Source of the DNA: an uncultured Collinsella sp.
Lineage (GTDB): Bacteria; Actinomycetota; Coriobacteriia; Coriobacteriales; Coriobacteriaceae
DNA length: 64,000 bases
Direction: 5' to 3'
Assembly: GCA_958450865.1 (NCBI GenBank)
Contig: CAUDNY010000001.1
Coordinates: forward strand, 62,001-126,000
Part shown: piece after piece, positions 52,470-62,650 of the stretch
How the letters are laid out: every line of letters starts with the position of its first letter
Position numbering within the stretch: the stretch's first letter is position 1
Position numbers and translations under genes: made by a program
Notes under the pieces: model-generated
Databases searched by the model: none
What the model saw: only the letters and a program-made list of their open reading frames with translations
What the model was told of the DNA's origin: nothing

Positions 52470-53231
52470 TTAGATGAAGAGCTCGCATTCCTTCCGCACG
52501 ACGCAAACCTTGCTCAGCATCTGGGAAACAGCGGATAGCTTGTTGGGATCAAGCTTGCGAGCGCCTCGCGGACATACGGCGATGCAGCGCATGCAGGAGA
52601 TGCACGCCTCGCCAGCTGTTCGCTTGGGGTCGCCCTTTTCGATAGCACAAACGGGGCACGCCGCGGCGCATGCACCGCAGAAGACGCAATCCTCTGTTGC
52701 CTCGGGTGCCATACGGTGACTTCCAGCTTGTTTATAAGGACGATTGCCGGGAATAGAGGGCTCGGACGCATCCTCAGCCAACAGCTTTTGCTGAATTTGC
52801 TGCGCAAACTCTGCGAGCTGCGCCGCATCCTGCGCATCCGGTCGCCCAGCAGCAAACTGTCGCGCAACGGAATGTTCTGCAATGGCTGCAACTGCCGCGA
52901 TCACCCGGAATCCCGCATGCTTCGCAACGTCCTCCAACTCTACGAGCGTGTCCTCAAACGCGCGGTTTCCGTATACACAAACCAAAACAGTCCGAGCCCC
53001 GTTGCCGCGCACCATGCCCAACCGGTCAGCCACCACAGTCGGGATTCTACCGGCATACGCCGGCACAGAGATTACGGCCACGTCGTCCTCAGTCATCGAG
53101 ACAGCGCTGAAATCTAGCCCGCTATCGGTCAGATCGACGGTAACGGTATTCTTGTCCAGTGCCCCGGCCACAAGGCCAGACACCTTCCGCGTTCCACCCG
53201 TCGGACTAAACACAATTTCGAATACGCTCAT
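52470..53231 (-). CDS. EFR1-type flavodoxin-ferredoxin protein
   Basis: 253 residues; GGGGGAGGG 7 bases before ATG. An N-terminal flavodoxin-like domain (FSPTGGTRKVSG is the FMN-phosphate loop, residues 8-19; VCVYGNRAFED near 85) is followed by an Ala/Gln-rich linker and two 4Fe-4S ferredoxin motifs at the C-terminus (CVFCGACAAACPVC and CISCMRCIAVCPRG). Such proteins shuttle electrons between flavin and ferredoxin partners in anaerobes; the partner here is unknown. The final residues contain two more Cys (VCVVRKECELFI). Confidence 0.92.
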   Translation of the reverse strand: MSVFEIVFSPTGGTRKVSGLVAGALDKNTVTVDLTDSGLDFSAVSMTEDDVAVISVPAYAGRIPTVVADRLGMVRGNGARTVLVCVYGNRAFEDTLVELEDVAKHAGFRVIAAVAAIAEHSVARQFAAGRPDAQDAAQLAEFAQQIQQKLLAEDASEPSIPGNRPYKQAGSHRMAPEATEDCVFCGACAAACPVCAIEKGDPKRTAGEACISCMRCIAVCPRGARKLDPNKLSAVSQMLSKVCVVRKECELFI

Positions 53232-53440
53232 CGAGGCACCCTCCCCCTACGCCAGGCAACACGTCAAGCCGTTTTCACATTCAGACAGAGTATACGGCGC
53301 ATGGGATCCCCGTTTTGGTGCACCAAGCACCCCAATGCACCCACCCTACGCTGTCTGCCTCTTCGTTTTGTATAAATTACGGTACAGATTGTATATATTT
53401 ACGGGATACCGCCGTGTTCTCCTGAGGTACCCCATCCTGG

Positions 53441-53679
53441 CCCGTGCAAAAAACGGAGTATTCTGCAACGTGACTGCGCCAGCACCGCCGCGGGCGAGCA
53501 AAACTGTAGGGCGCTGCGTCATTTAGGGTTCCGACATAGCGAGAATGACGTACCTTTGCTTCGAAAAACGGCGAAATCTAACTCAAAACGCTCATAGGGG
53601 GTATCTGAAGGCCACCGTTGGCAATACCGAATCGTATGCAGCCAGCTAGAGCTGCTGAATACTCCAAAAAATGCACGGC
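53441..53679. repeat. MITE-like element with imperfect terminal inverted repeats
   Basis: Left end CCCGTGCAAAAAACGGAGTA continuing TTCTGCAAC; the reverse complement of the right end (53651-53678) reads CCGTGCATTTTTTGGAGTAT continuing TCAGCAGC. About 20 of 29 positions agree. No transposase is inside. No clear target duplication was seen. Confidence 0.5.
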
Positions 53680-53785
53680 ACACCCCATGGGACCCATTGC
53701 CGCATGGCAGGAAACAGGCCCACGGCATCTTCTAGATGCATTCCCGAGGAAATCACATTTGAACTAGCGATCGGATACGGCAAAC

Positions 53786-53820
53786 AAAAAGGGCCCCGAG
53801 CGTAGTTGCTCGGGGCCCTT
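53786..53820 (-). terminator. Terminator of the DEAD-box helicase gene
   Basis: A perfect 13-bp stem AAGGGCCCCGAGC/GCTCGGGGCCCTT with a 6-base loop, followed on the minus strand by TTTTTGTTTG. Confidence 0.9.
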
Positions 53821-53852
53821 GGTTCACCTCGCTTTAGTGGGCGATGCGTATG

Positions 53853-56102
<2,250 letters not shown>

Positions 56103-56609
56103 ATGTTGTTGTTCCTTATCTGCACGCGCAATGGGCACGGCATGCGGCCGCGCGGGCGTGCTTGGTAGTGCGCTAATACATACAAAAACGGGTGCGCACA
56201 GAGAGGACGTTGCTCAGCACGCTGGCGATCGCTTTGGCAGCCCTATCACGCGCCGTCCAGACGCAGCAGCTCTAAGCGATGGAGCAGATTCGCCGCTGGT
56301 TAGTATACCCGTGCATCGCATGCCCCCACGTAAACCACAGATGACGAGGCGGACGAGGCGGGCCCGGCTGATTGTCTCAATCTGTAACGGCTGCGAAGCA
56401 AAACCGGCCCTAAATGTTACAGAACAAGACAGAGGGGGATTTCCGTCCAGTCCAAACCAAATCTCTCAGTCTTCCTGCAATTTCGAACATGTGGCCTATA
56501 ATGTTGCTTTGGTTACGCTATTTATTGCGCAGCCATTTAATACGTCGCCCACCGGGGGCCATTAATTCCTATCGCCATATTGGCTAGGAAGCAGTCAAAG
56601 GAGGTATCC
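56103..56609. other. 507-base region between divergent helicase and FHA genes
   Basis: It contains a TCTGTAAC hairpin repeat (56374-56430) and a strong TATAAT at 56497-56502 that is the likely -10 box of the FHA gene; a matching -35 is not clear. No gene is supported. Confidence 0.55.
56374..56430. repeat. TCTGTAAC hairpin repeat, copy A
   Basis: GTCTCAATCTGTAAC and GTTACAGAACAAGAC are imperfect reverse complements around a loop of about 27 bases. The same structure recurs at 59872 and 59953. Confidence 0.7.
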
Positions 56610-57572
56610 GTGGCAGCAGAGACGCCTTGCTCGGTCCTCTATAACGATATTCGCTCGTTCGGCGGTCTTAAACATCTCGAGATCGCCCGAATGCTCATCA
56701 ATGGAAACTCTTACCTCGGCAGTACCCTGCTCGAGAAATGCTCTTCCAACCGCTCGTATCTCACCCGTTACATCGTCCATCGCAAGCCTGACCAGTGCGC
56801 GCCCGCCATCTACAGCGACTTTACCGTCACCACGCTCAACCTTTCCGCGGCAATCTGCAGCAAGCTCGGCGACGGCGAGTCCGCCTATCAGGCAATCGCC
56901 GAGCACTATCGCGGTCCGGCCGCCAACGAAATGATGTCGGCTCTCGCCAGCTACAAGCTGGACAGCCGCCTATATGCAAATGCCCTCAATCGCATCGACA
57001 ACTTTGACGGCAATGCCGTGCGCGAGAAAAGCACGCTTTACCTTATGCTCTTTGTGGCAACGGGGGCGCTCGCCGATCCCGTTCAGGGCGTGGCCACCGT
57101 CGAGCGCTTTTGCGACAGCAAGACGGGCGGGCATTTTGGCACCACCGAAACTACCGTCGGACGTGGCTTTATGAGCAGCCTGGAGCAGCCGCGCACCGTC
57201 GCCCCCAACCTCGGTCTGCTCAGAACCCATGCCGACAACTGTGCCGACATGCAAATCCATCCCCTCACACGCGATCCGCGCGGCACCGTGATTGGTTCTT
57301 TGCCCAAAACCTCGCCCAGCATCACTGATGTAGGCGCTGATGCATCGCGCGAGCATCTCCGCATTTGGCTTGAGGGTGAGCACTGGTACGCCCAGGGCCT
57401 TGGGTCGACCAACGGCACAGTGCTCGAATCGGGCGCGGGCGACGGCGATATCGTAATCGAGCCGCCGCGCGACCAACGCGAGCCCGGCAAAGTCTATCCC
57501 CCGGTGGAAATCGAAAACAGCGACAGGCTCCATCTGGGTCTCTACACGACATTCCTTGTCATTGTGGACTAG
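56610..57572 (+). CDS. FHA-domain protein
   Basis: 320 residues. GTG start at 56610 is fixed by a perfect AAAGGAGGT 4 bases upstream; an upstream TTG is ignored. The first 210 residues are mainly helical without a known domain (SFGGLKHLEIARML, NRSYLTRYIVH). A forkhead-associated domain fills about 220-318: GTVIGSLPKTSPSITD, SREHLRIWLEGEHWYAQGLG, STNGTVLES. The phosphothreonine-binding pattern is nearly complete, with the Arg of the usual GR replaced by Gly-Ser in VIGSLP, while the second Ser and STNGT are kept. It probably reads the phosphorylation made by the Ser/Thr kinase encoded 171 bases downstream. Confidence 0.85.
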   Translation: MAAETPCSVLYNDIRSFGGLKHLEIARMLINGNSYLGSTLLEKCSSNRSYLTRYIVHRKPDQCAPAIYSDFTVTTLNLSAAICSKLGDGESAYQAIAEHYRGPAANEMMSALASYKLDSRLYANALNRIDNFDGNAVREKSTLYLMLFVATGALADPVQGVATVERFCDSKTGGHFGTTETTVGRGFMSSLEQPRTVAPNLGLLRTHADNCADMQIHPLTRDPRGTVIGSLPKTSPSITDVGADASREHLRIWLEGEHWYAQGLGSTNGTVLESGAGDGDIVIEPPRDQREPGKVYPPVEIENSDRLHLGLYTTFLVIVD

Positions 57573-57575
57573 CGC

Positions 57576-57612
57576 GGACGGCGATCGAAAGACGGTCGCC
57601 GTCCGTCTTTCG
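57576..57612 (+). terminator. Hairpin(s) after the FHA gene with two exclusive foldings
   Basis: GGACGGCGA (57576-57584) pairs with TCGCCGTCC (57596-57604); alternatively CGAAAGACGG (57586-57595) pairs with CCGTCTTTCG (57603-57612). The two stems share bases and cannot form together. Downstream T content is modest. Confidence 0.55.
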
Positions 57613-57650
57613 TCTTCTACCTTCTGCGTCGTAAACGACAATACTCAGCG

Positions 57651-57711
57651 GTATACGTGGGCAGTGTGGCTATCATGGTACTTTACCGATATCCACACTG
57701 CCCACGTATAC
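57651..57711. repeat. 24-bp inverted repeat between FHA and kinase genes
   Basis: Arms 57651-57674 (GTATACGTGGGCAGTGTGG plus CTATC) and 57688-57711 are reverse complements with a single mismatch; the 13-base loop contains a further GGTA/TACC pair. It ends 32 bases before the kinase start. Confidence 0.85.
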
Positions 57712-57743
57712 GCGCAGCAACCCATGCCAGACAAAGGAACGCC

Positions 57744-58799
57744 ATGGATACTACCGATAGCGCCTATGGCGACAAACTCATCCGTCTTGACACGTTCGAC
57801 ACCGCCGTGGCGGTCAACCCCAGCGCCGAGGACGACGCCAAGCGTCGGTTTATGACGCTTATTCTCCAGACGGCCCACCGCAACAACGGCAACATCGGGC
57901 ACGTGCTGCGCGCGACCAACACGAGCGGCGAGGTCTTTGCCGTCAAGCTACTCAAGGACAACGCCATCCTTTCCGGCCAAGCCCCCGACCGCTCCGCCGA
58001 GCAATCGGCCGCTCACCTGGCCAACACCGCCGCGCTGTTCGAGGAGTACCGTCATCTGTGTACCGTCTCGTACCTGCGCGGATTTCCGCGCGTCTATGGC
58101 TACGGTTCATGCGAGGACGACCCGCTCATCCTCATGGAGTGGGTCGAGGGCACCTCGCTCAAGCAGGCGCTGCCCTTGCTTCCGCACGACGCCTCGGGCG
58201 GGCTGACCACCCAGATGGTCGCCGCCGTCGGAAACGCCGTGCTTCGCGCGCTCTTGATGACCCAAGGCCTCGTGAATCCGGTCATCCATCGCGACCTGTC
58301 GCCTGCCAATATCATGTTCCGCACCACCAGCCGAACGCTCGAGCAGCAGATCGCCGATTGCTCCTTTGACCCCTGCCTCATCGACATGGGCTCCGCGACC
58401 ATGGCACTCGGCGACGACACAATCACCCGACGTGCCGACATTTGGCGCTTTGCCACACCCGCATACGCCGCGCCCGAAATGCTCACGCAGGATATCGAAG
58501 GCATCGCGGCCCTTCGCCGCTCGCCCGCGATTGACGTCTATGCGCTTTCGAGCACTCTGTACCAGCTCTACAGCGGTCGTAAGCCGTTCGATGTTGAGTC
58601 GACGGGTGCCGCGGCGACCGGCTCGTTCTACCTCATAAAGACCAAGACCAAACCGGCGCCGCTCGAGCCGCGCTGCGAGGGCGACAAAGCGCTTGTCCAG
58701 ATCATCATGAAAGGCATCTGCTGCTCGGTAGGGCGATCGCCCTACCGAGCAGCAGATGCTCGAGGCGCTCTCGACATACCTCCCCGCTGCAGAATCTGA
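57744..58799 (+). CDS. Ser/Thr protein kinase, catalytic part of a frame-shifted receptor kinase
   Basis: 351 residues as read; ATG 57744 with AAAGGAACG upstream. Residues 1-324 are a eukaryotic-like kinase: catalytic Lys in VFAVKLLKD (about 68), MEWVEGTSLKQAL (hinge, 131-143), HRDLSPANIMF (182-192), metal-binding DMG for DFG (214-216), and APE (243-245). At residue 324 the frame enters a perfect 46-bp palindrome and continues into an unrelated tail (CCSVGRSPYRAADARG) that ends at 58799. The natural C-terminal helix RPTEQQMLEALS lies in the next frame after the palindrome. I infer a broken kinase-membrane-DUF6273 gene, or a sequence error. Confidence 0.85.
   Translation: MDTTDSAYGDKLIRLDTFDTAVAVNPSAEDDAKRRFMTLILQTAHRNNGNIGHVLRATNTSGEVFAVKLLKDNAILSGQAPDRSAEQSAAHLANTAALFEEYRHLCTVSYLRGFPRVYGYGSCEDDPLILMEWVEGTSLKQALPLLPHDASGGLTTQMVAAVGNAVLRALLMTQGLVNPVIHRDLSPANIMFRTTSRTLEQQIADCSFDPCLIDMGSATMALGDDTITRRADIWRFATPAYAAPEMLTQDIEGIAALRRSPAIDVYALSSTLYQLYSGRKPFDVESTGAAATGSFYLIKTKTKPAPLEPRCEGDKALVQIIMKGICCSVGRSPYRAADARGALDIPPRCRI
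58714..58759. repeat. Perfect 46-bp palindrome inside the kinase gene
   Basis: GCATCTGCTGCTCGGTAGGG at 58714 and its exact complement ending at 58759 meet at the centre CGATCG with no loop. It sits at the frame break between the kinase and its C-terminal half. Confidence 0.95.
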
Positions 58800-59829
58800 G
58801 GACCGCGAGGGTGCAGGAGACGAGGCCGCAATTGATATCGATTCTGGCACGCACCTTAAGGTCGACGTCGCCGGCGAGCGCGCACGAGAGATCCTGGAGC
58901 AGGCCCGTCACGATGCCATGACCCGCCGCCGCTTTGTCATCGGCGGCGTCGTTGCAGCCGTTGCGGGGCTCGGCGTTATCGGGGCGGCAACCCATGGCTT
59001 TGGCATCCCCGACTACCTGGACGGCATCCGCGGTTCGCTTGACGACTACACCTGGGCTCAACTGCAGGAGATTTCGCTCAAGATTAAGGCCGCCGAGACC
59101 CGTAGCGAGGCACGCGAGATTGCCAAGCGCTACCACCTGCTCGACACTGATGGGCATATCCCCTATCCGTGCACCAAGCGTGTGAAGCTCGCCAACGGGA
59201 TGGAGGTCGGCGCGCAGCTTGTGGGCATCCGTCACGATGAGCTTCTGGACGGGACGGGCAAGGCCGGGCTGACGTTTATGTTCGACGCGGGTATTGCCGA
59301 GCGCGATGCTGCGACTGAACCGCCGAGCGCCGGCTGGGCAGATTGCGAGCTGCGGGAATGGCTCGACGGCGACGGCCTTAAGCTGCTGCCCAACGAGTTG
59401 CGCGCGCTCATCAAGTCTGTCAAAAAGATCTCGAATAACGTTGGCGCCGCCAGAAGCGCTTCGTGTCTGAGCGAGTTGCCCGCAACCCTTTGGCTGCCCG
59501 CCATGGTCGAGCTGTGCGGTACGCAACCGCCCGATTCGTTTGCCGAGGGCTTTCACTACCTGGCCGACATCTATAACGGCGAGGGCAAGGAGTACCAACT
59601 CTTCCGCGAGCTCAAGGTAAGTCCGTATACCACGAACGAGACGTTGGTTCGCCAGTGGAAGGGCAAGGACGCCTGTTGGTGGGAGCGCACGGTGAGCCCC
59701 GACACATCGGAGAGCGAAGGCACGCTCTATATGAACCGCGTGGGGCACGACGGCGACGTCTTTACGTGCGCAACGCCTGCGGAAAAGCCAAACAAGCTAA
59801 CCTGTGTGATCCCCGGGTTCTGTATCTAG
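58756..59829 (+). CDS. C-terminal half of the receptor kinase: helix, membrane anchor and DUF6273 domain
   Basis: 357 residues from ATG 58756, but this ATG has no ribosome site; the same frame runs back through GDRPTEQQ to a TAG at 58729, exactly inside the left palindrome arm. MLEALSTYLPAAE is the last helix of the kinase fold. After an acidic linker comes a membrane anchor (RRRFVIGGVVAAVAGLGVIG, about 55-75) and then an outside domain of about 280 residues of the DUF6273 type (LANGMEVGAQLVGIRHDE, GKAGLTFMFDAG, CELREWLDGDGLKLLPNEL, SCLSELPATLWLPAMVEL). DUF6273 is common on the surface of gut bacteria; its ligand is unknown. Expressed alone it is unlikely to be translated well. Confidence 0.75.
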   Translation: MLEALSTYLPAAESEDREGAGDEAAIDIDSGTHLKVDVAGERAREILEQARHDAMTRRRFVIGGVVAAVAGLGVIGAATHGFGIPDYLDGIRGSLDDYTWAQLQEISLKIKAAETRSEAREIAKRYHLLDTDGHIPYPCTKRVKLANGMEVGAQLVGIRHDELLDGTGKAGLTFMFDAGIAERDAATEPPSAGWADCELREWLDGDGLKLLPNELRALIKSVKKISNNVGAARSASCLSELPATLWLPAMVELCGTQPPDSFAEGFHYLADIYNGEGKEYQLFRELKVSPYTTNETLVRQWKGKDACWWERTVSPDTSESEGTLYMNRVGHDGDVFTCATPAEKPNKLTCVIPGFCI

Positions 59830-59871
59830 GCGGCGGGCGTCTTGCCGTGACGGGACCCCTCCCCGGCAATT

Positions 59872-59927
59872 GTCTCGATCTGTAACACTAGCTCGGCAGA
59901 TACAGGCCTAGATGTTACAGAACGAGA
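59872..59927. repeat. TCTGTAAC hairpin repeat, copy B
   Basis: GTCTCGATCTGTAACA and TGTTACAGAACGAGA are near-perfect reverse complements around a 25- to 28-base loop. It starts about 40 bases after the DUF6273 stop. Confidence 0.75.
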
Positions 59928-59952
59928 TGTTTGAGTTGACCGCGGACGGTCT

Positions 59953-60008
59953 GTCTCGATCTGTAACAGTTACGGCTCAAAAACTGGACCAGATGTTACA
60001 GATTGAGA
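59953..60008. repeat. TCTGTAAC hairpin repeat, copy C
   Basis: GTCTCGATCTGTAACA and TGTTACAGATTGAGA; same arms and loop length as copy B, tandem to it with a 25-base spacer, about 80 bases above the copper operator. Confidence 0.75.
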
Positions 60009-60087
60009 TGTTTGGCAGGGACTGCCAACGATTGAGCAGCCGCCCTCATCCGTAACGAAATGTCATATATTTCTTTCTGTACTAAAC

Positions 60088-60113
60088 ACCCCCAGGGGGT
60101 ATGGGTGTATAGT
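60088..60113 (+). promoter_or_regulatory. CsoR-type copper operator and promoter of copA
   Basis: ACCCCCAGGGGGT (60088-60100) is a perfect palindrome about a central A and matches the C-rich/G-rich form of CsoR operators. TATAGT at 60108-60113 is the likely -10 box, so CsoR would cover the -35 to -10 region. The rest of the 331-base gap (59830-60160) is taken up by repeats B and C. Confidence 0.7.
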
Positions 60114-60160
60114 ATCGGCAGGTTAACAATTCCAACACCGAACCACAGAAAGGAGAAGCC

Positions 60161-62503
60161 ATGGCTCAAGATAAGTTCGACGTGGGCGGCATGACATGCG
60201 CCACCTGCCAGGCGCACGTGGACCGCGCCGTGAGCAAACTCGACGGCGTCCAAAGCGTCGCGGTCAACCTGCTCGCCGGTTCCATGATGGTCGACTACGA
60301 CCCCGCGCAGGTCACCCCCGACGATATCTGCACCGCCGTCGACCGCGCGGGCTACTCGGCCTCGCCCGTCGATGCGGGCACCAGTGCCGCCGGCTCAAAC
60401 GGCAGCGCGCAAGCCAGGTCCGGCGCCGCCCACATGGAGTCGCCCACCAAAAAGCTGGAGGCCGCCGCCTCTGCCATGCGCACCCGCCTCATCGTCTCGA
60501 TTGTCTTCCTCATCCCACTGTTCTACATAGGCATGGGGCACATGCTCGGCTGGCCGCTGCCCGGCATTTTCACCGACCATACCCACAGCATGACGCTCGC
60601 CCTCACCGAGCTCGTCCTGCTCATCCCCATCGTCTATGTCAACGACGCATACTTTATCAACGGGTTTAAATCGCTCGCGCACGGCGCGCCCACCATGGAC
60701 GCCCTTATTGCCGTGGGCGCCACTGCTTCCGTCGCCTGGTCGCTCTACGCCATGTTCATCATGGCCGACCAATTAGCCGCGGGTCAGGTCCACGAGGCCA
60801 TGATGACGGGCATGGACAATCTGTATTTTGAGAGCGCGGGCACGATCCTGTCGCTCGTCACCGTGGGCAAATACCTCGAGACGCGCAGCAAGTCCAAAAC
60901 CGGCGGCGCCATCGAGGCGCTGATCGACCTGGCGCCCAAGACCGCGACCGTCGTGACAGAGGACGGTACCGAAACCACCGTCGACGTCGACAGCATCCTT
61001 CCCGGCCAGGTCCTGCGCGTGCGCCCCGGAGAGTCCATCCCCGTCGATGGCGTGGTGCTCGAAGGCAGCTCGGCCGTGGACGAGAGTGCGCTCACCGGCG
61101 AGTCCATCCCCGTGGAAAAGACCGCCGGCGACACCGTCAACGCCGCCACCGTCAACCGCACTGGTTCGTTTACCTTCCGCGCCACGCGTGTGGGCGCCGA
61201 CACGTCGCTCGCCAAGATCATCCAGCTCGTCGAGGACGCCAATGCCACCAAGGCGCCCATCGCCCGCATGGCCGACAAGGTCGCCGGCGTGTTCGTGCCC
61301 GTGGTGTTCGCGATCTCGGCCGCGACCTTTGCGGTATGGATGGCGCTGACCGGCAGCGTGAACGAGGCGCTCACCTCCGCCGTGGCCGTGCTGGTGATCA
61401 GCTGCCCGTGCGCGCTCGGCCTGGCCACGCCCGTCGCCATTATGGTCGGCACCGGCAAGGGCGCCGAGATGGGCATTCTGTTTAAGAGCGCCGAGGCGCT
61501 GGAGAACCTGCACAGCGTGGGCACCGTGGTGCTCGATAAGACGGGCACGGTCACCCGCGGTAAGCCTGCCGTGACCGATATCGTGGTAGCCACGCGCACT
61601 GACGGTTCGCCCGCCATGAGCGAAAAGGCGCTGCTCAAGCTGGCCGCCGCGTTGGAGCGTTCAAGCGAGCACCCGCTAGCCGAAGCGATTATGGCCGAGT
61701 GCGAGGCACGCGGAATTGTCGCGCGCATGGTCGAGGACTTTGCCGCCGTGCCCGGTCGTGGCGTGACGGCGCGCGAGGGGCAAAACGCCATCGCAGCCGG
61801 CAACGTACGTCTGATGGACGAGCTGGGCGCGAAGGTTCCCGCCGGCCTTGCCGAACAGTTCGCCGCCGAGGGTAAGACGCCACTGTTCTTTGCCAAGAAC
61901 GGTGAGCTCGTCGGTACCATCGCCGTGGCCGACGAGGTCAAGGAGACGAGCGCCGAGGCCATCGCCGCGCTCCGCAAGCTCAGCGTCGACGTGCGCATGC
62001 TCACCGGCGACAACCGTGTGACGGCCGAAGCAATCGCCCGCCGCGTGGGACTGAACAGCAAGCAGGTCATCGCCGACGTCCTCCCCGCCGACAAGGAGCG
62101 CCACGTGCGCGAGCTGCAGGATGCGGGCAGCATGGTCGCCATGGTGGGCGACGGCATCAACGACTCCCCCGCCCTGGCGCGCGCCGACGTGGGCCTTGCG
62201 ATCGGCACCGGCGCCGATATCGCCAAAGAAGGGGCAGATGTGGTGCTCATGCGCAGCGACCTCATGGACGTCGCCCGCGCCATCGAGCTGTCGCGCGCCA
62301 CGATTCGCAACATCAAGCAGGACCTGTTCTGGGCGCTGTTCTACAACGGCATCGGCATTCCGCTGGCGGCGGGCGTGTTCTTCCCGCTCACGGGATGGCA
62401 ACTCTCGCCGATGTTTGGCGCCGCGGCCATGAGCCTGTCGAGTGTCTGCGTCGTAAGCAACGCCCTGCGCCTGAAATCCTTTAAGCCTAAAGTGGCAAAA
62501 TAG
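60161..62503 (+). CDS. copA: Copper-exporting P1B-type ATPase
   Basis: Pumps Cu(I) out of the cytoplasm. 780 residues with AAAGGAG before ATG. One N-terminal heavy-metal domain (GGMTCATCQAHV, Cys13 and Cys16), a linker, and eight membrane helices. The P1B motifs are TGES (LTGESIPVEK), the CPC metal site SCPCALGLATP (about 415), phosphorylation loop DKTGTVTRG (about 457), SSEHPLAEA (the SEHPL motif), and hinge VGDGINDSPALA (about 662). CPC plus a single CATC domain fits Cu(I)/Ag(I) specificity. First gene of copA-copZ-csoR. Confidence 0.97.
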   Translation: MAQDKFDVGGMTCATCQAHVDRAVSKLDGVQSVAVNLLAGSMMVDYDPAQVTPDDICTAVDRAGYSASPVDAGTSAAGSNGSAQARSGAAHMESPTKKLEAAASAMRTRLIVSIVFLIPLFYIGMGHMLGWPLPGIFTDHTHSMTLALTELVLLIPIVYVNDAYFINGFKSLAHGAPTMDALIAVGATASVAWSLYAMFIMADQLAAGQVHEAMMTGMDNLYFESAGTILSLVTVGKYLETRSKSKTGGAIEALIDLAPKTATVVTEDGTETTVDVDSILPGQVLRVRPGESIPVDGVVLEGSSAVDESALTGESIPVEKTAGDTVNAATVNRTGSFTFRATRVGADTSLAKIIQLVEDANATKAPIARMADKVAGVFVPVVFAISAATFAVWMALTGSVNEALTSAVAVLVISCPCALGLATPVAIMVGTGKGAEMGILFKSAEALENLHSVGTVVLDKTGTVTRGKPAVTDIVVATRTDGSPAMSEKALLKLAAALERSSEHPLAEAIMAECEARGIVARMVEDFAAVPGRGVTAREGQNAIAAGNVRLMDELGAKVPAGLAEQFAAEGKTPLFFAKNGELVGTIAVADEVKETSAEAIAALRKLSVDVRMLTGDNRVTAEAIARRVGLNSKQVIADVLPADKERHVRELQDAGSMVAMVGDGINDSPALARADVGLAIGTGADIAKEGADVVLMRSDLMDVARAIELSRATIRNIKQDLFWALFYNGIGIPLAAGVFFPLTGWQLSPMFGAAAMSLSSVCVVSNALRLKSFKPKVAK

Positions 62504-62535
62504 GCTCACCATTAAGTCCATTTAGAACGGGTTTT

Positions 62536-62621
62536 CCAGGTGCCCGAGATTGACCTGAAAGAGGAGCGACGCGTACTTTGGTACGCGAGCGACGGTTTGA
62601 AGGTCAAGGCCGGGTGCCTGG
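62536..62621 (+). ncRNA. Candidate structured RNA element between copA and copZ
   Basis: An 86-base nested hairpin: outer CCAGGTGCCCG/CGGGTGCCTGG (two G-U pairs in RNA), middle TTGACCT/AGGTCAA (perfect), apical CGCGTAC-TTTG-GTACGCG (perfect), with short purine-rich internal loops (GAAAGAGGAGCGA and GAGCGACGGTTTGA). It has no T tract, so it is not a simple terminator. It may stabilise or separate the copA and copZ messages, or be a ligand- or protein-binding RNA. No Rfam assignment is claimed. Confidence 0.6.
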
Positions 62622-62650
62622 GAAAGCCGACACAACAGAGAGGAATATCC

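Larger units (their letters stand above)
53232..53852. other. 621-base noncoding region
   Basis: It holds the promoter side of the flavodoxin-ferredoxin gene, a 240-bp element with terminal inverted repeats (53441-53679) and the terminator of the DEAD helicase. Short frames here have no ribosome site or recognisable product, and I support none. Confidence 0.6.

Noticed and set aside
53519..53728. Small minus-strand frame in the noncoding region
   Set aside because: Lies inside the inverted-repeat element, no ribosome site, unusual composition.
59872..60008. CRISPR array or tandem riboswitch from the repeated TCTGTAAC units
   Set aside because: Only two tandem units, each itself a hairpin, no direct-repeat/spacer regularity and no cas genes.
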